A stretch of DNA of 64,000 nt from Rhizoctonia solani. Its lineage: Eukaryota; Basidiomycota; Agaricomycetes; Cantharellales; Ceratobasidiaceae. The stretch lies in the NCBI RefSeq assembly GCF_016906535.1, contig NC_057373.1, forward strand, positions 310,001-374,000, given 5' to 3'. Positions 1 to 14,345 of the stretch are shown here, one piece after another. The position numbers and the translations under genes are program-made. The notes under the pieces are model-generated. The model was given only the letters and a program-made list of their open reading frames with translations. It was not told the origin of the DNA and ran no database searches. Positions within the stretch are counted from its first letter, which is position 1. Each line of letters opens with the position of its first letter.

Positions 1-1212
1 CAACCTTCATGTATATTGTCACCGTTTCTTAAAAACGTGCATGAAATCAAACGTGGCTTGATACATTTATCTGAACCTCATTATTACTACTATGTATCGA
101 TGGTATATCACCCAATCTGTCATGTCAACATATGGCTGACAGTTTCTTCAATTACAAGACCAAGCACGGTTATTTTGGTAACAAAGTTAGTCTCGCTGAA
201 ATACAACAATTCTAAGAATTTCCATCAATAAATATGACCGACTTCTTGAATCATGAGACTAACTTTAAGATGATAGAAGGACCCTGTAGATCTGTGCGGA
301 AAGATCCTCGTAGGTATCGTTACCACGTAACAAATGCCGCTGTGGTACACGTACATGGGCTGTAAACACGAGGCAGTCAGAGGAACTGGATGGCGGCAGC
401 ACGATGTGCAAAGCGAATTCGGCACAAGGTTTGATTTCATTCATAGAAAAGAAGAGCGTGTTCGACACATTCAGACCTTAGAAGGTCTCGCGCATGTTTT
501 GATTACGAGAAACATCATACCCAGTGGGAGGTGCGCTAACGAGATATAGAATCAAGGGTGGGGCTGGTGATTTGGACTATGTATAGAACACAATTGAAAT
601 GTCTGCGAGATACAGCAGAAAATACAGTATTTGTTCGCTATAAATAATTCCGTTGTCCATCTTCCAGCCCCTTTCAGGCGGGTTTTCATAGGGCTCTAGG
701 AATTGAAACCGGAGTGGGGCCGCTATTCGACAAGCGTGGGTTCCCTTATTCTAATTGGTGTCGCGTGATCCAGACGCCGCTTTCTCTCTTTAAATAGTTA
801 TAACAAACGAGGTACACGTTCTTTCCGATCCGCAAATGACTAGGGCTATCCCCGTAAGTTGACTATTGGGTCCAGTGGGCTCCAGGCCCCACCTTAGCTT
901 GAATCTAGATTTCAGAATTTTCCGCACGTTTCCAGGATACAAACCGAGGTGTTCAAAGTAACTTGTTTTAGATGACCACATGAGCCTTGCCGCCAGGATA
1001 TATTTTATCTTGGGGGAGGACCGATAGATTGAAAAGCTCAACGTGTGGGGTTGCGGGGAGACTGTCACAACTTGTCAAGGTTCTGACCCATTCCTGGCAT
1101 TTATCAGTTCATCAGTACCTCCGCAATCACAGATCCACTACTGACACAGCCACAGATGACACCAAGAGGGATGCCGATTGGTCACTTGTTGTGCACGTGA
1201 GCAGCAACCCAC
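1..1212. other. No recognisable gene
   Basis: Only short open frames without family resemblance or credible splice structure are seen on either strand. The last few hundred bases should contain the promoter of the leucine aminopeptidase gene that follows; no clear TATA box was singled out. Confidence 0.6.
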
Positions 1213-3254
<2,042 letters not shown>

Positions 3255-3927
3255 AGCCGCATTTATTCTACATAAATGGGTGATTTTAGGTTGCGCAAGG
3301 GAACCTAGCTGAAATCAATTTGAACTATATAAAAATAGCTTATGAGAAGAACGCATATATAAAGAGATATATACATCACTATGCGTGAAATCTAGCGGTA
3401 ATAACTACTGACCCACCATTCCTAGTCCAGTGGTTAAGCGTACGTTATGTAACATCCATGTGATGTAACTCTCTGTGTCTCGAGCCGGTTATTTAAATCC
3501 ACCACCGGCAACCCTCGAATTCGTCGTGATCATCAGTGATATTTTGTTTATATTTTACTCGTCTACTTTCTGTGACTTGTCTTTATGCTCTATAAGGTTG
3601 CTTGGAGGTTGCTTGGAGGTTGCTACCACCCCAAAAACAGAGCAACAGGCCCAGAGGTTTCATAACCGGGATCTGGGCCTACCGGTATAATGGTAAGCTA
3701 CTTTACTATCAAAGTAAGGTAATAGTACTCACATTCGTATCATAGGTCACTTCTTTCGGAACCGCCTACCTAAATGTGCAAGCATCTATGATGCAGGTCA
3801 AATGCTGGCTGATAAAATACCTCGTGATGAAACAGAGAGAGAGAGTGAGCTTCGTATTTGAGAAATATGACATTGATCGGAATAGCTTATTATAAATTTT
3901 CATTAAGGATGGATCCAGCAGACAATT
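3255..3927. other. Intergenic, with tRNA-like boxes
   Basis: AT-rich spacer after the aminopeptidase. Around 3424-3441 a stretch resembles a Pol III A box (TAGTCCAGTGGTTAAGCG) and around 3485-3498 a weaker B-box-like stretch (GGTTATTTAAATCC). This could be a tRNA-derived SINE remnant, but no tRNA fold was established. No protein gene is seen. Confidence 0.45.
3596..3624. repeat. 11-base tandem repeat
   Basis: The unit GGTTGCTTGGA is repeated about 2.6 times without mismatch. Confidence 0.85.
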
Positions 3928-5913
3928 ATGTTGATTGAGAATGAGTTACTGTGGAGGGCCGAGCACGGGATCCCTACGTCTGAACAAGTGTTTGCTACCC
4001 CATGTGGGACTGATGCTGGGTCGCATTTATGGAAAATTCCTATCGATATCTCTCTCGACCATCTCGTTGATGATCGTACTGAGGTTGCGTTTATGGACAT
4101 AATTCCTGACTACAAGTTAGACTGGATGTATCCTACTAGATATCGCACCAGACTCACCTACGTAATCGACTTGGAAGATCGAGCCTTCACCATCAACGGC
4201 ATCCTTCACTTTCCTTTTCTTAATATGCCACAAAGTATTGCGGAATGTGTGACCATGCATTCTCAAATTAGGAGGAACGCTTATTTCAACATGAATCTCA
4301 GAGGTGCAATATCTTATTCTATGTCTATTCGAAGATGGCCTCGTTCGTTTTGTACGCCTTCTGAAGGGCTCCTCGACTTGTATGATCTACTCTCGCCTAC
4401 GGTTATGGGCCTGGAACAGTGGCGTACTCGTTCATGGGAGGAACTAAATGCGTCCGAGTCACTCTCTGTTCATCTTGCGGCTACGATTCTGCGTGACCAA
4501 GCGACCCAGATTCAAAATCCTGATTTTTTCCACAACAACGACCGCAGAATGTTTGCTTACTATCAATGGCAGCTGATCACCGCCGCTGCACCCTTGGCGT
4601 TCGATTTAGCACTTTTGTCGGCTCGTTTCAAGTTCGGTGCTTTCAATCCACACATTGACATTAGCCTAGATCCAGAAGACCCGGGTATCTCAAATTTGTC
4701 ATTTCCGGATATGGAACGTCTCAATGTTGTCGGTTGGACACCCCCCCCTCCTATGTGGTTCCGGGGTTGCTTGATCATGCTACGCCTTCGACTTGATAAT
4801 AATCAGTTCGTAAAGGCCGAAGTCTCTCGCATGGTACAGGCGTTAAAAGCCAGCCATCGAGGCAGGAGAACCGGGATTTTGTTCGATGGTCGCAACGTGC
4901 TAGGAGTTGTGCTTGATGCTGTGCAAGTATTTCGTTCCCCGCCACTCCCTGTGTATGACCACCAAATGAAATTGATGGATGGGTTTCGACTATTGCTCCG
5001 TCTCCTGAGTCCCTGTCTAATGACTGATAAGACCCCGTGGCTCGCTTCTGCCTCTCAACCAGCTCGGTCTTCTCTTCGTCTCCCGGTGGAAATTATTATT
5101 CGAATTGCTCGATTAGCTGTAGAAATAACTTGTACATACTAGAACAATCTAGTATCTTCCATGTAATCGAGTCAGTGCGAACTAACCAATAAGCTATATG
5201 CGCAGTAAAGCGCAGTAAGTACGCGTCACCCCTATAAGTGACTCGACTGGTTGGTTCACGGGTATATAAGGGGGCTTGTTCTGCCTCCTAACGACTCATC
5301 CTATCCTCTCTAACTCTCACTCTCGTTCATACTTTGTAATTAATTAAATCAATAATATATATTTGTTTCTATATACAATTTACTTCTTTCTACATTAGCT
5401 GATAGTAGGACTTACGCGGTGCTACCGTATGTTTCATCTGCATTCCGCCATGTCTTCTTTACATTTCCTCGATTCCAAAATATTGTTCTCCTTTGGCCAA
5501 CTCGGGGAGGTGCATTCTATGCATTTGACACCTACAAGCGAGAAAATTGTTGTATATACTTCAACCGGCATCTGAGAATCGTTCCCGAATGGAGTTTTAG
5601 ATTCTACCATCTCCAGCGTGGACTCGCTTCCAAGTTTATTACGCCGACAGAGTACGCAAAGGCACAAGACTCGAGGAAAGAGGAGCTTGAAAGTGATCAA
5701 TGTCACAATTTATGTCCTACAATGACGCATATATCTCGAATGAAGCTACGAGTCTTGGACGAGTACGTCCCGTGTTTAGACGAGCCTATTATCCCGGAGA
5801 AATCTGCCGTAGCGATGCAGCTTGTGTTGGGTACTTGGACGCTGGATCGGATAAAGGTTTCGAAAGAGGTCGAGGCTTGGTATCGGGGTCATGTGTCCCA
5901 GCAAGCGATATAG
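3928..5913 (+). pseudogene. F-box-type protein gene split by a solo LTR
   Basis: An open frame from 3928 runs about 397 codons and reaches an F-box-like motif (LPVEIIIRIARLA) at 5080-5117, where the solo LTR at 5118-5394 begins. Past the LTR and one copy of its 5-base duplication, the same frame resumes at 5400 and runs to the stop at 5913. LTR plus duplication total 282 bases, a multiple of three; without them the frame is 567 codons. As it stands, translation ends at 5142 just inside the LTR, after the first helix of the F-box. The rest of the protein matches no family I can name, but its style recalls large lineage-specific F-box families of Rhizoctonia-like fungi. F-box proteins normally recruit substrates to SCF ubiquitin ligases. 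The start at 3928 is the first in-frame ATG; an upstream exon cannot be excluded. Confidence 0.75.
5118..5394. mobile_element. Solo LTR, 277 bases, TTAGC target duplication
   Basis: The element starts TGTAGAAA and ends TTTCTACA, a perfect 8-base inverted terminal repeat of LTR type (TG...CA). It is flanked on both sides by TTAGC (5113-5117 and 5395-5399), the 5-base duplication expected of an LTR-retrotransposon integrase. A TATA-like stretch (GGTATATAAGGG) lies near 5260 and a pyrimidine-rich leader follows, as in an LTR promoter. No internal retrotransposon sequence is present, so it is a recombination remnant. The plus-strand TATA suggests plus orientation. Confidence 0.93.
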
Positions 5914-6241
5914 CATCGGGAAGCATTAACATCCAAGTAACGTTCGATTTAGTTTAAAACCGTTGAATAGCTCGAAGTGCTTTGCGTCTGAGTGTAGCTC
6001 ATAGTGAGCAATACAATGGGACATACTTAATGCAATCGCTGTAGCAAGACTATTGCGTTATTGCCTGCTTGATCAAGTATTCTATTGGTTTAGGCGTCAA
6101 ATTGGAATGTCCTCTGCCTACTAAGTATATGCGCCAACAGTCTTATGAATATATGTTTTTTTCATCGTGGTGTGATGAGAGTAAATATGCAAACAAAACA
6201 AGCCAGTCTTGCAAAATCGATTGAGAGGCAGAGGCACGTGG
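5914..6241. other. Intergenic spacer
   Basis: No gene recognised. The last 14 bases (6228-6241) form the probable left target-site duplication of the truncated LINE. Confidence 0.6.
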
Positions 6242-6973
6242 CCCGTCACATGGGCAAGAGAACAGGCAACCCTCAAGACCGTACGCTCATGGAAGAAAGC
6301 ATGGCACGAACACTCAGAGTCCAGAGTCAACTCGAAATACTACATTCCCCGCCCACCCGCTCTCAAATTACATCCGATCTTTAATACTAGCAACCTGGGC
6401 AGGGACCTCGAGTGCCGCCTCGTGCAATACCTCACGGGGCACGGACATTACGGAGAGTACCACGCTCAATTTCACCATGACGTCGATCCCAGGTGCGCCT
6501 GCGGGGAATCGGAAGAGACCATTTTCCATTTAACTACCTCCTGTCCCGCTGTAGCGGGACACAGGGGGATACTGAGTGAGTTTTCCACCAACATTAACGA
6601 TCCCACACTGTTTGGCTCCCTTGCAGGTCTCGAAGCAGTCGCGAAATTCATTGCCAGGACGGGCATAGGTCGAAGACGAGGAGGCCCGCAGGCAGCCGCT
6701 CAAACCATATAGTAGATACGCCCCTAAGGCCGCCACCCCATTCCAGCCCTTACGGCCACTACCCCGAGTTAGGCCTTAAGCCACCTGTACGTCGCCACGC
6801 GACATTACTTGTTCTCTGACCGTGCTACTTTTCTCGTTTGTTTTCCTCTCTCTTTCTTCTCTGTTCTGCGCCTCTTTCTGTAGCTTTGGCGGTTCGGTTG
6901 TGTTTTGTGAGCAGTTTGCCTTGTTTGCATGTAGCTCCCATAGTTATTTTATGGACGTGTATCAAAAAAAAAA
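6242..6973 (+). mobile_element. 5'-truncated copy of the Tad-like LINE
   Basis: This segment matches the last part of the full LINE at 46538-53049: the C-terminal tail after the RNase H domain (frame open to the stop at 6710-6712), the 3' untranslated region and a 10-base A tail (6964-6973). The tail protein includes a Cys/His motif (CACGESEETIFH). Here the frame runs straight through the place where the full-length copy has lost one base (near 52375), so this copy shows the ancestral frame. The flanks GCAGAGGCACGTGG (6228-6241) and GAGGAGACACGTGG (6974-6987) agree at 11 of 14 bases, a plausible aged duplication. Truncation at the 5' end is typical of target-primed reverse transcription. Confidence 0.88.
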
Positions 6974-7185
6974 GAGGAGACACGTGGTGGTGAGCCTAAA
7001 CGGCCACGTGCCTCCATGACGAGATTAATTCACACGAATCTCGAATTTCGATTCAAAGACCCTTATATACCTGAGGGGTACCGTCGGCCCGATGATTCAC
7101 TGTTTTTTTCTACTCGCAGCACCAGCCATTTCTGCCGCTCGGAAACGGCCATCTTTACGATATTAACTCGGAATTTCACTGAAAA

Positions 7186-9079
7186 ATGAATGACGAGCAA
7201 CAGCCGCTTCTGGGACCTACGCATGTTCCGCATGAAGATGCATCACTACCTCCGCAAATCGCAGAGAGCTCTGTTCGCCGCCAAAATGCAGATGATGAGG
7301 AATCCAAGGCTTCCACGACGCCCCTTCCCATGAAGCAAATTTCCATTTTGCTGCTGATGCAATTATCCGAACCTCTTTCATACACAGTCATCTAGTAGGT
7401 CTCTCATTAGCCGTCGTAGAATGCTGAACAAACAACATCTCCAAGTCCATTTGTCGCTCAGTTTGTAAATGAAACGGGAATAACAGGCGGAGATGGGAGT
7501 AAAGTCGGCTACTATGCGGGCATGATTGTGCGTTTCTTCGGTCCCCTCAAGTATGATAGTATTCAACGGATTGTAGGAGTCGATATTCTTCATGACAGAG
7601 AGCTTGTTCACGCTACAGTATGGCCGGGTGTCAGACCGGATAGGTCGGCGCCCAGTGCTCATGTTCGGGCTATTCGGGCAGGCACTATCGATCTTTTGTG
7701 TTGGGTTATCGAAGCAGTTCTGGCAGTTAGTGTTCTCTAGGGCCATGTCTGGTGCTTTAAATGTGAGTGAAATCCTTTACCTATTTTTTCTGGCCATTTT
7801 CATTGCTATATACAAAATCTAATGTTTACTCACCCAGGGAAACGCTGGGGTTGCAAAAGGTATGGTAGTGGAACTAACAGACGAGACAAACCAGGCTCAG
7901 GGTATGTGTCTTGCATTCGGCATATACACGGGCGACTTTATCTTATTCATTTGTAGCATTCGCTTTTCTTCCCATCGTCTGGTCGACTGGCTCGACGCTG
8001 GGTCCTTTCCTCGGCGGAACATTGAGCCACCCCGCCAAGCTTCTTCCAAGCGTGTTTGATACACCCTTCTGGAACAAATACCCATATTTTCTGCCCTGTC
8101 TTATCTCGGCGATTTACTCGGCCTGTATCTTTGTTGCAGGAGCAATGTTTTTGAAAGAGGCGAGTGGATATCATTGATTTCCCTATTTAGGCACGAAATT
8201 GATAAAGTACGGTCTAGACTCATACCGTGCAAGCCAAACAAAATGAAAATCATACTACCGAATACGGCACTGTCCCCACCCATCCACCACAGCCAAGACG
8301 CTCCGTGTCAGTTCGATCGGTTCTGACAAAGCGCGCACGTGCCGCCATCGCGAACTATGCCTTTTTGGCATTTAGCGATATTACCTATCTTGGTTTACTG
8401 GTGTGTTTCTCATATTTGATCGAGACAGAGTACTTGTCTAAAATCCATCGTGTTTTGATAGCCTATTGTGTTCGCTGTTTCTGTAGAAAATGGTGGACTT
8501 GGGTTCACTCCCCGTGCAATCGGTCTCATTCTCGGTCTCCAAGGGATCATCACGGGCCTTGTCCAGGTTTTCTTCTTCGCGGCCATCCATCGACGTCTGG
8601 GTAGCAAGAAGCTCTATGTGACAGGATACTTGTGCTACTCCTTGCTGCTTCTTTCGCTGCCTATTATGCACGCGCTTGCAGTGATGGAGATGAAACGTAC
8701 GATTTGGGTTGTTCTCGGTTTACATATCGCGCTCTCGTGTCCTGCGTTTATGGCATTCAGTGAGTTTTTGTTAATAGGGGTTTGAATGTTCGCCGGGTCT
8801 CATACGTCGTACACCCAAGGTTGCGTAGCTATCTATGTTAATAGCTCTGCACCGTCCAAGGACTCGCTGGGAACCTTGAACGGAATATCTCAGACTATCA
8901 TCAGCGTTATTCGAGCTATCGGACCTGCAGCCGCAACCAGCTTGTTCTCTCTATCGATCGAGAAGAACATACTTGGTGGGAATTTCGTGTATGCGGTACT
9001 CTTAGGCATAAGTTTAATAGGTGTCTATGCGAGTCGATGGCTGAAGGAGGTAAAGAGGGCATACGAGTCAACTCGGTAG
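7186..9079 (+). CDS. MFS transporter, DHA1-type
   Basis: Proton-coupled exporter of the major facilitator superfamily, located in a membrane; substrate unknown. Eight exons give 494 residues: 7186-7394, 7446-7527, 7577-7762, 7838-7901, 7957-8159, 8218-8400, 8462-8759, 8820-9079. The loop 2-3 signature GRVSDRIGRRPV lies at about residues 107-118, and a run of hydrophobic segments follows in both halves around a charged central loop. Intron 5 (8160-8217) starts GC rather than GT (GAG|GCGAGT...CTAG); it is placed by the continuous reading FLKE|T and by stops in the alternatives. The N terminus is hydrophilic and begins with MNDEQQPLLGP, the usual form for this fungal group. Frame is intact throughout. 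Confidence 0.88.
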
Positions 9080-9708
9080 ATTACTGTAGACACAGCGAGC
9101 AATAGACATTTTTTTGCCCTTTTTTAATAGCAAGTTTGGTGGATGCTGAATGCTCCACTTCTGGTTCAGCAAGGGAAAAATATTCCATATTTTCGATACC
9201 ACTAAACAGCGGAAATATTGCGGGTTCATTTCACAGAGGTTAGATAGCTTAGATCATGATACATTCTAGCGCCACCAACGCAAATGTGGACCAATCTTTT
9301 TTACACCAAAAGAACGCGCACGATTGCAGGATACCTCTGGGAAGCCCGACAGAGATATTTGTGCCAAGCGGACTTTAAAGTCTCAGAGAGCGACGCATGT
9401 AATCGAGTTGAGGTTGGAGGTATCGAACCAATACACTCTGAGTTCTGACGGGCCTCTCGATATGCCGGAGGGCAACGACCTTTTGATGCAGGCTGTCATA
9501 GGAGACTGACATTTTGTGGTAGATGGAGAAGACAAATGCGGAGAAAACGAAGCTTGATATAGGTATTATATAGCACTGGACTTGGGTGGCCTTCGTTTTC
9601 TATTTTCAGCCAAGGATTATCTGAATAATTTTTGATTTCAAAACGAGGTATGGATGATTGTTTAGAAATACCAATCAGGTCTGATTGTTAGGATGGCGGG
9701 CAATAGAT
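9080..9708. other. Intergenic spacer
   Basis: No supported gene. The final five bases (TAGAT, 9704-9708) are the left duplication of the second solo LTR. Confidence 0.6.
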
Positions 9709-10022
9709 TGTAAGGGTTACGCGATCACTGTAGGTCTAGTTCTGGTGTATGCGTTACCCTTACGATACACCGTTACCCCTCTTAGCGTTACACTTGTACC
9801 TGGTGCTCTGTTCAGGCTGATTACTAACTATATACGTTCATTTGGTTTCTTCTGTTTACGCATGTATCGACCCGGGCACCTTATAAGGTCCCGGGACTTC
9901 CACCCACTCTCCTCTGTCTTTACTCTTAACATCAATATCGAGTGTGTGTTACGACTTGTCATTTAGGCGACGCCGTCGCCGACCGAGTCACATATATACA
10001 TCCGATAAGTAGAGACCTTACA
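9709..10022. mobile_element. Solo LTR, 314 bases, TAGAT target duplication
   Basis: Starts TGTAAGG and ends CCTTACA, a perfect 7-base inverted terminal repeat, with TAGAT on both sides (9704-9708 and 10023-10027). A palindromic TATA region (GGGCACCTTATAAGGTCCC) lies near 9877-9895 and is followed by a pyrimidine-rich stretch. There is no internal region. It is unlike the LTR at 5118, so it belongs to another family. Confidence 0.92.
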
Positions 10023-10561
10023 TAGATATACGGTGCGGCTCGGGGCCGGCGAAGAGTCACAGCGCGAACTTATTCACACACGATTTTCATAGTGTTTATC
10101 CATTCTTTCTCTCACTACACGACTTTGCTCCCCGCGTGCCGGCGACACTGACAAGAACAAGTCGATGTGTTTGTGTGTGTGGGGGGGGGGGGTGAATTTC
10201 GATTCATTTTAGAATGCCTTAATTGTCCGAATGAAATTTCAAAAGAAATGTTCTCTTAAGACATGTAACGTCCACCACTCGCGCTCACACTATTCACTAT
10301 AGGATCTCATATATCCTTCTAAATCACCTTGTTTATTGTCTTCACAATATGGCGCCACGCATTGGTACTCTGGATTCCCTATCAGTGTACTTGGATCCAA
10401 AACCTTTAGTACTAAAGAAAGGGAGTCCGCGCCCACTTTTCGGTAGCATGATTTCGATTTCTGGCCAAGTGATGTGATTTGTTAAGTTGTCACGCCAATT
10501 GTATAGGTCAAGATCAAAATTCACTTCATTTATTCAGTAGTTAATCACACATGTCATCAGC
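10023..10561. other. Intergenic, with a G homopolymer
   Basis: Spacer downstream of the decarboxylase. It holds a GT-rich stretch running into about 12 consecutive G near 10181-10192. No gene is seen. Confidence 0.6.
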
Positions 10562-13500
10562 CTAATGGTACGATCTGCGGTGTCCACCTCCGGCAGTATC
10601 GTGCCCAATCTTCGACAAATTCTCCTCCAAGTAATGGCGCCATGCGACCTGTTTCTCGCGTCGCTTGTGGTACGGGTCGACATGCTTGGGCTCCTCGGCG
10701 ACAAAGCTTCGCCGTGTGGCGCTCAGTCGCTGCTCGAGGGTCTTCCCGTTGACGGATTCTTCTTCGACCTCGCCAGGATTGCCATTGAGGAGAGCAGAGT
10801 CCGTGTATACCATATCGCCCAAGGTCATTGTACCAGAAGCTACTGGTGTGGCCGTTGAGAACGGGGCAGTAAGTCCGGGGCCGTGTGCGTCCGTGCCATG
10901 TGGATCTTCGAAGATTGAGACCTTGAGTTTCTGGCCCGACTTGAAGAACCGCGGGGTGTTCGGTGGTAATACCGGGAAAACAACGTTTTCGTGGTAATCA
11001 TCCAAGCGAAGAATATAACCCTTGGAAAGGTTGTCGCCGGATAGCGTGCCGTTAGTGAGGACGAGTTGCACTTGATCGGATGTAAGCTGTGCACTACCCG
11101 GCGAAACCAACATGTGGTCGATATGTCTTTGCTCATTCGTGCCGTAGAGGTAGAAATACATATACTCGGGGAAGGCGCCGTCCAAGTACTTGGAGTCGAT
11201 TGGATTATTCTTGAGAACCTTGACATTCGTGACCTGGAAATTGGAAGCATAGCGTGGAGGTCTGCATATATTGATTCAATTAGTAAAGTGGTATCCTCTT
11301 CTATATGGTGGACTAACGGCGGTTGGTTCTTAGCGGGCAAACCCTTCTCCAACATGGCCTCAAATGACCCGGCAAGTATGCTATCAAGTTTGACGTCTTT
11401 GGTAGTGCCGATGAAGAAAGTGGCCTTTGGGTCCTTGGCGCGCTCGGCCCGGTAGGTATCCATCACGCCCGCAGGGATGTCGCAAGAGAGGATGAGTTGG
11501 TGTCGATAATTGGCCATGTTGAACATAGGGAGAAGGGTGAGATACGGCTTATCAGTGCCTTGGAGGACAAAGCGGAAGTCGTCCTCGGTGACGGTATTTC
11601 GGAACAAGCATCTCTGCAACAGGAAATAAATTTATGGTTGAACTACGGAACCAGACGGTACCAACCTCAATCTCCTCATGAGCAATCTTCTTGAAGGCGT
11701 CCGCAATACTCTTGGTGAAGTTTGCCACTGTGGGGAAAGGACTCATGACGCAGTTGACGAGGATGTCGAGGTCTTGCGCTCCTACTACGCCAAGTCGTTC
11801 CTTCAGACGAGTGCAGCATTCGCCGTACACTTTGTCCTCCATGAAAGTTGACATGATGAAAAGGGGTTTGTCAAAAATGTTGTCCTCGATCTTGGTAACA
11901 CTGAGCCGCTCATAGATGCGAGTGTTGAGGTAATTCGACTCGACCACATCTTTATTAATCTCCCCGTTTGCCAATCTAAAGTTGCACGCGAACGCGTTGA
12001 TCGACAAGTCGGAGCCCATTTCTCGAACCAAGGCCATTGCCTTATCGTCGCGCACAAGTTCGAGATTCGGACGATTAACAATATTGTCTCGGATGTACTC
12101 GCGTTGCTTTTGAATCTCCTCTGGGGTTCCTCCGTCACGCTCAGCAGGAATGGCGTTAAGAGGAACAACGATCAGGTTAGGGTCGCCGATATCCATGGTG
12201 ACCCAGTTCGTGTACATCTAGTAGACAACCCGTAAATAGTTAGTCATGTACAAAGTTGATACAGTATATGCTTGCCTTAGTACAGCTAAACATGGCTTCG
12301 CCGAGCAGGGATCCATACCCATTCTTGTGCAGGCCAATCACGCGATGGGAAACCCAGGCAGCGACGGGGGCAGCTCCAGGTTTGCTATGAAAGAAATTAG
12401 TTATTTATTATTCAGGTCACACCATGACTCACCTTCCTTCAACCCCATATACACCTACACTTTCGTCACCGTCCGAGTCTTTGTAGACGTCAGGATTCAA
12501 CCAGGTGACAAGGAATCGCATTCGTCCATCCCGGTAGCACAGACCTCCGGCGGGATAAGGAATATATCCAGACTTGTGAGGATCGATCGTGATCGAGTCG
12601 GCGTACTTGAGGTGGTCGAGTTGCGTGCGCGTGTGATCACTGAGCGCCAGCTCGGGCACGTACTTGTTATCCGGGTCGATGGGCAAACCCCGCCCAACCT
12701 TTTTCTCTTCACGGAGTAGAGAGGTGAAATAACCTCCCCAAGCTGCATCAGCATGTATAGCAAACGAAAGACCTTTTTTCTGATATTTTTCCCGGAGCTC
12801 CCAGACGTCCTTCAAAGGATCCACCGCGCCATGTTCAGTAGAGCCCATGATAGCGACCACAGCGTATACTGCTCGTTTCTCATCAAGACATTCCTGGAGA
12901 AGCTTGTCGAGTTTGGAAGAATCCAAGCGTGCATTGATATCAACTGGGATATCTATGATGTTATCCGAACCAATTCCGGTGATAGCTGTTCTCGAATCAG
13001 ATAATGTGATTTCTGTAGATTATTATCTTGGACTTTACCTGCACCCTTGGGCCATGAGTAATGTTTGGTGGCCCCTACAAAGTACCTATTGGGCAGCGTA
13101 ATATTAAACTTCTTTTCGAGAACATCTTTCCCCAAACTTTGAATCAAATACCTAAACGAAACCATGTTAGCAGTGTCCAAGCTACTGACTGCAAACTTAC
13201 TTGTTCATTGTATCGGTCAAGAAGCTCGACGAGATGTCGAATTCTTCTTCGAGCCTCTCAGGAATAGCGAAAACTGTTTCCGGTTTGAGATTTAAAAGTT
13301 CCCAGGTGCTGAGCTCGGAGAACAGCTTGATTTCGCCGGTACAGAGTTCAATCATAAGCCTGTCCCTGATGCTCTCTAAGGGTGCACCTGGTTCGAGAGC
13401 ACATGCTAAAGACAATGGATAGAACTTGAGGTTACGAGCTACCAAGTAACGAGTTTAGCCGATACACTCTATTGATTCAAATGTTGGTCTTACCAGCCCT

Positions 13501-14345
13501 AGAGAATTAGGAATATATATTTAGTCTGAAGTTTACTATGAACATATGAGCGTACCAGATGGATTCGAGGTTGGCTATGGAGCCCCCACAGGTAATGTGG
13601 CCCCAAGGACGTGAGCTATCAGTTACCGAGATGTCATAGCCCAACATCTCGCACAATTGGAGCCCCACCTCGAGCTCGATAACGGTGGTGAGTGGACTCG
13701 CTTCCGTCGCAACATTGTTGGGGTTCTTTGAGGTGTGGATCAATCGGTTGGCACAAGTGAAAAGACATCTAAAGACATACAAACAAAGTGGTCATCAAAT
13801 AACCGAGCAGAGCGGGCATCGATGTGTCATAGGTCATATGAGCGTTGTAACGTGGAGACCAGAACGGGATCGAGTGTTTCGATAGAGCCTCGGTCAGCTC
13901 CTTCAGAGATTCATCGAGGTCCCTGATTTCTTGTTGAAAGGACGAACTGGCTTGGATTTGTTGATCGATAAATTCCTACGCAGATAATAAAAAAAAAAAG
14001 AAACCACATTAGTTCAGACATGAACGCGGATCGTCCTGAAAGACCTTGAAAATCAATACTTACTGGGTCTTCTGGCTGGAAGTTTTTGCGGGCTTCCTCC
14101 GTCCGGTCAGCAATGAAATTGAAAAAGTTACGAAGGAACTCGGTATTTTCGGCTTTGGGGCCTAAGAACCAGGCCGCTAGACGATTATGACGCTCATTAA
14201 GATGTTCGAATATTGGCCCAGTACGGCTTCGAACATGGCCTTGCTGTTGCTGTTGCTGGGGTTGGCGCTGGGGTTGGTGCTGGGGTCGGAGATGGGGTTG
14301 GAGATGGGATTGGAGATGGGACTGAAGGCGATCGTGCGGAAGCAT
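10562..14345 (-). CDS. Group II PLP-dependent decarboxylase (tyrosine/glutamate decarboxylase-like)
   Basis: Cytosolic pyridoxal-phosphate enzyme that removes the carboxyl group of an amino acid; substrate cannot be told from sequence. Eleven exons give 1070 residues (listed high to low): 14064-14345, 13781-13975, 13556-13725, 13494-13498, 13201-13438, 13039-13151, 12433-12985, 12276-12384, 11666-12217, 11318-11613, 10562-11261. Key motifs: SIPFWSPRY near the N terminus, HADAAWGG (Asp414 pairs with the PLP ring nitrogen) and DPHKSGY (Lys472 forms the Schiff base). The about 500-residue C-terminal half is typical of the long fungal members. The fourth exon is five bases long (GGCTG) and supplies parts of the reading SIW-A-A-RNLK. 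The intron 12218-12275 is of GC-AG type (AAG|GCAAGC). The start is the first ATG after an in-frame stop and is followed by a repeat-rich, Gln/His/Pro-rich segment. Confidence 0.92.
14241..14321. repeat. Degenerate tandem repeats inside the decarboxylase N terminus
   Basis: Trinucleotide-like (TTGCTG)n and 12-base (GAGATGGGATTG-like) repeats run into one another. On the minus strand they encode the Gln-, His- and Pro-rich leader of the decarboxylase, which ought to vary between strains. Confidence 0.75.

Noticed and set aside
10565..11455. Plus-strand open frames
   Set aside because: They are shadows of decarboxylase exons; only the minus strand gives family motifs and splice sites.
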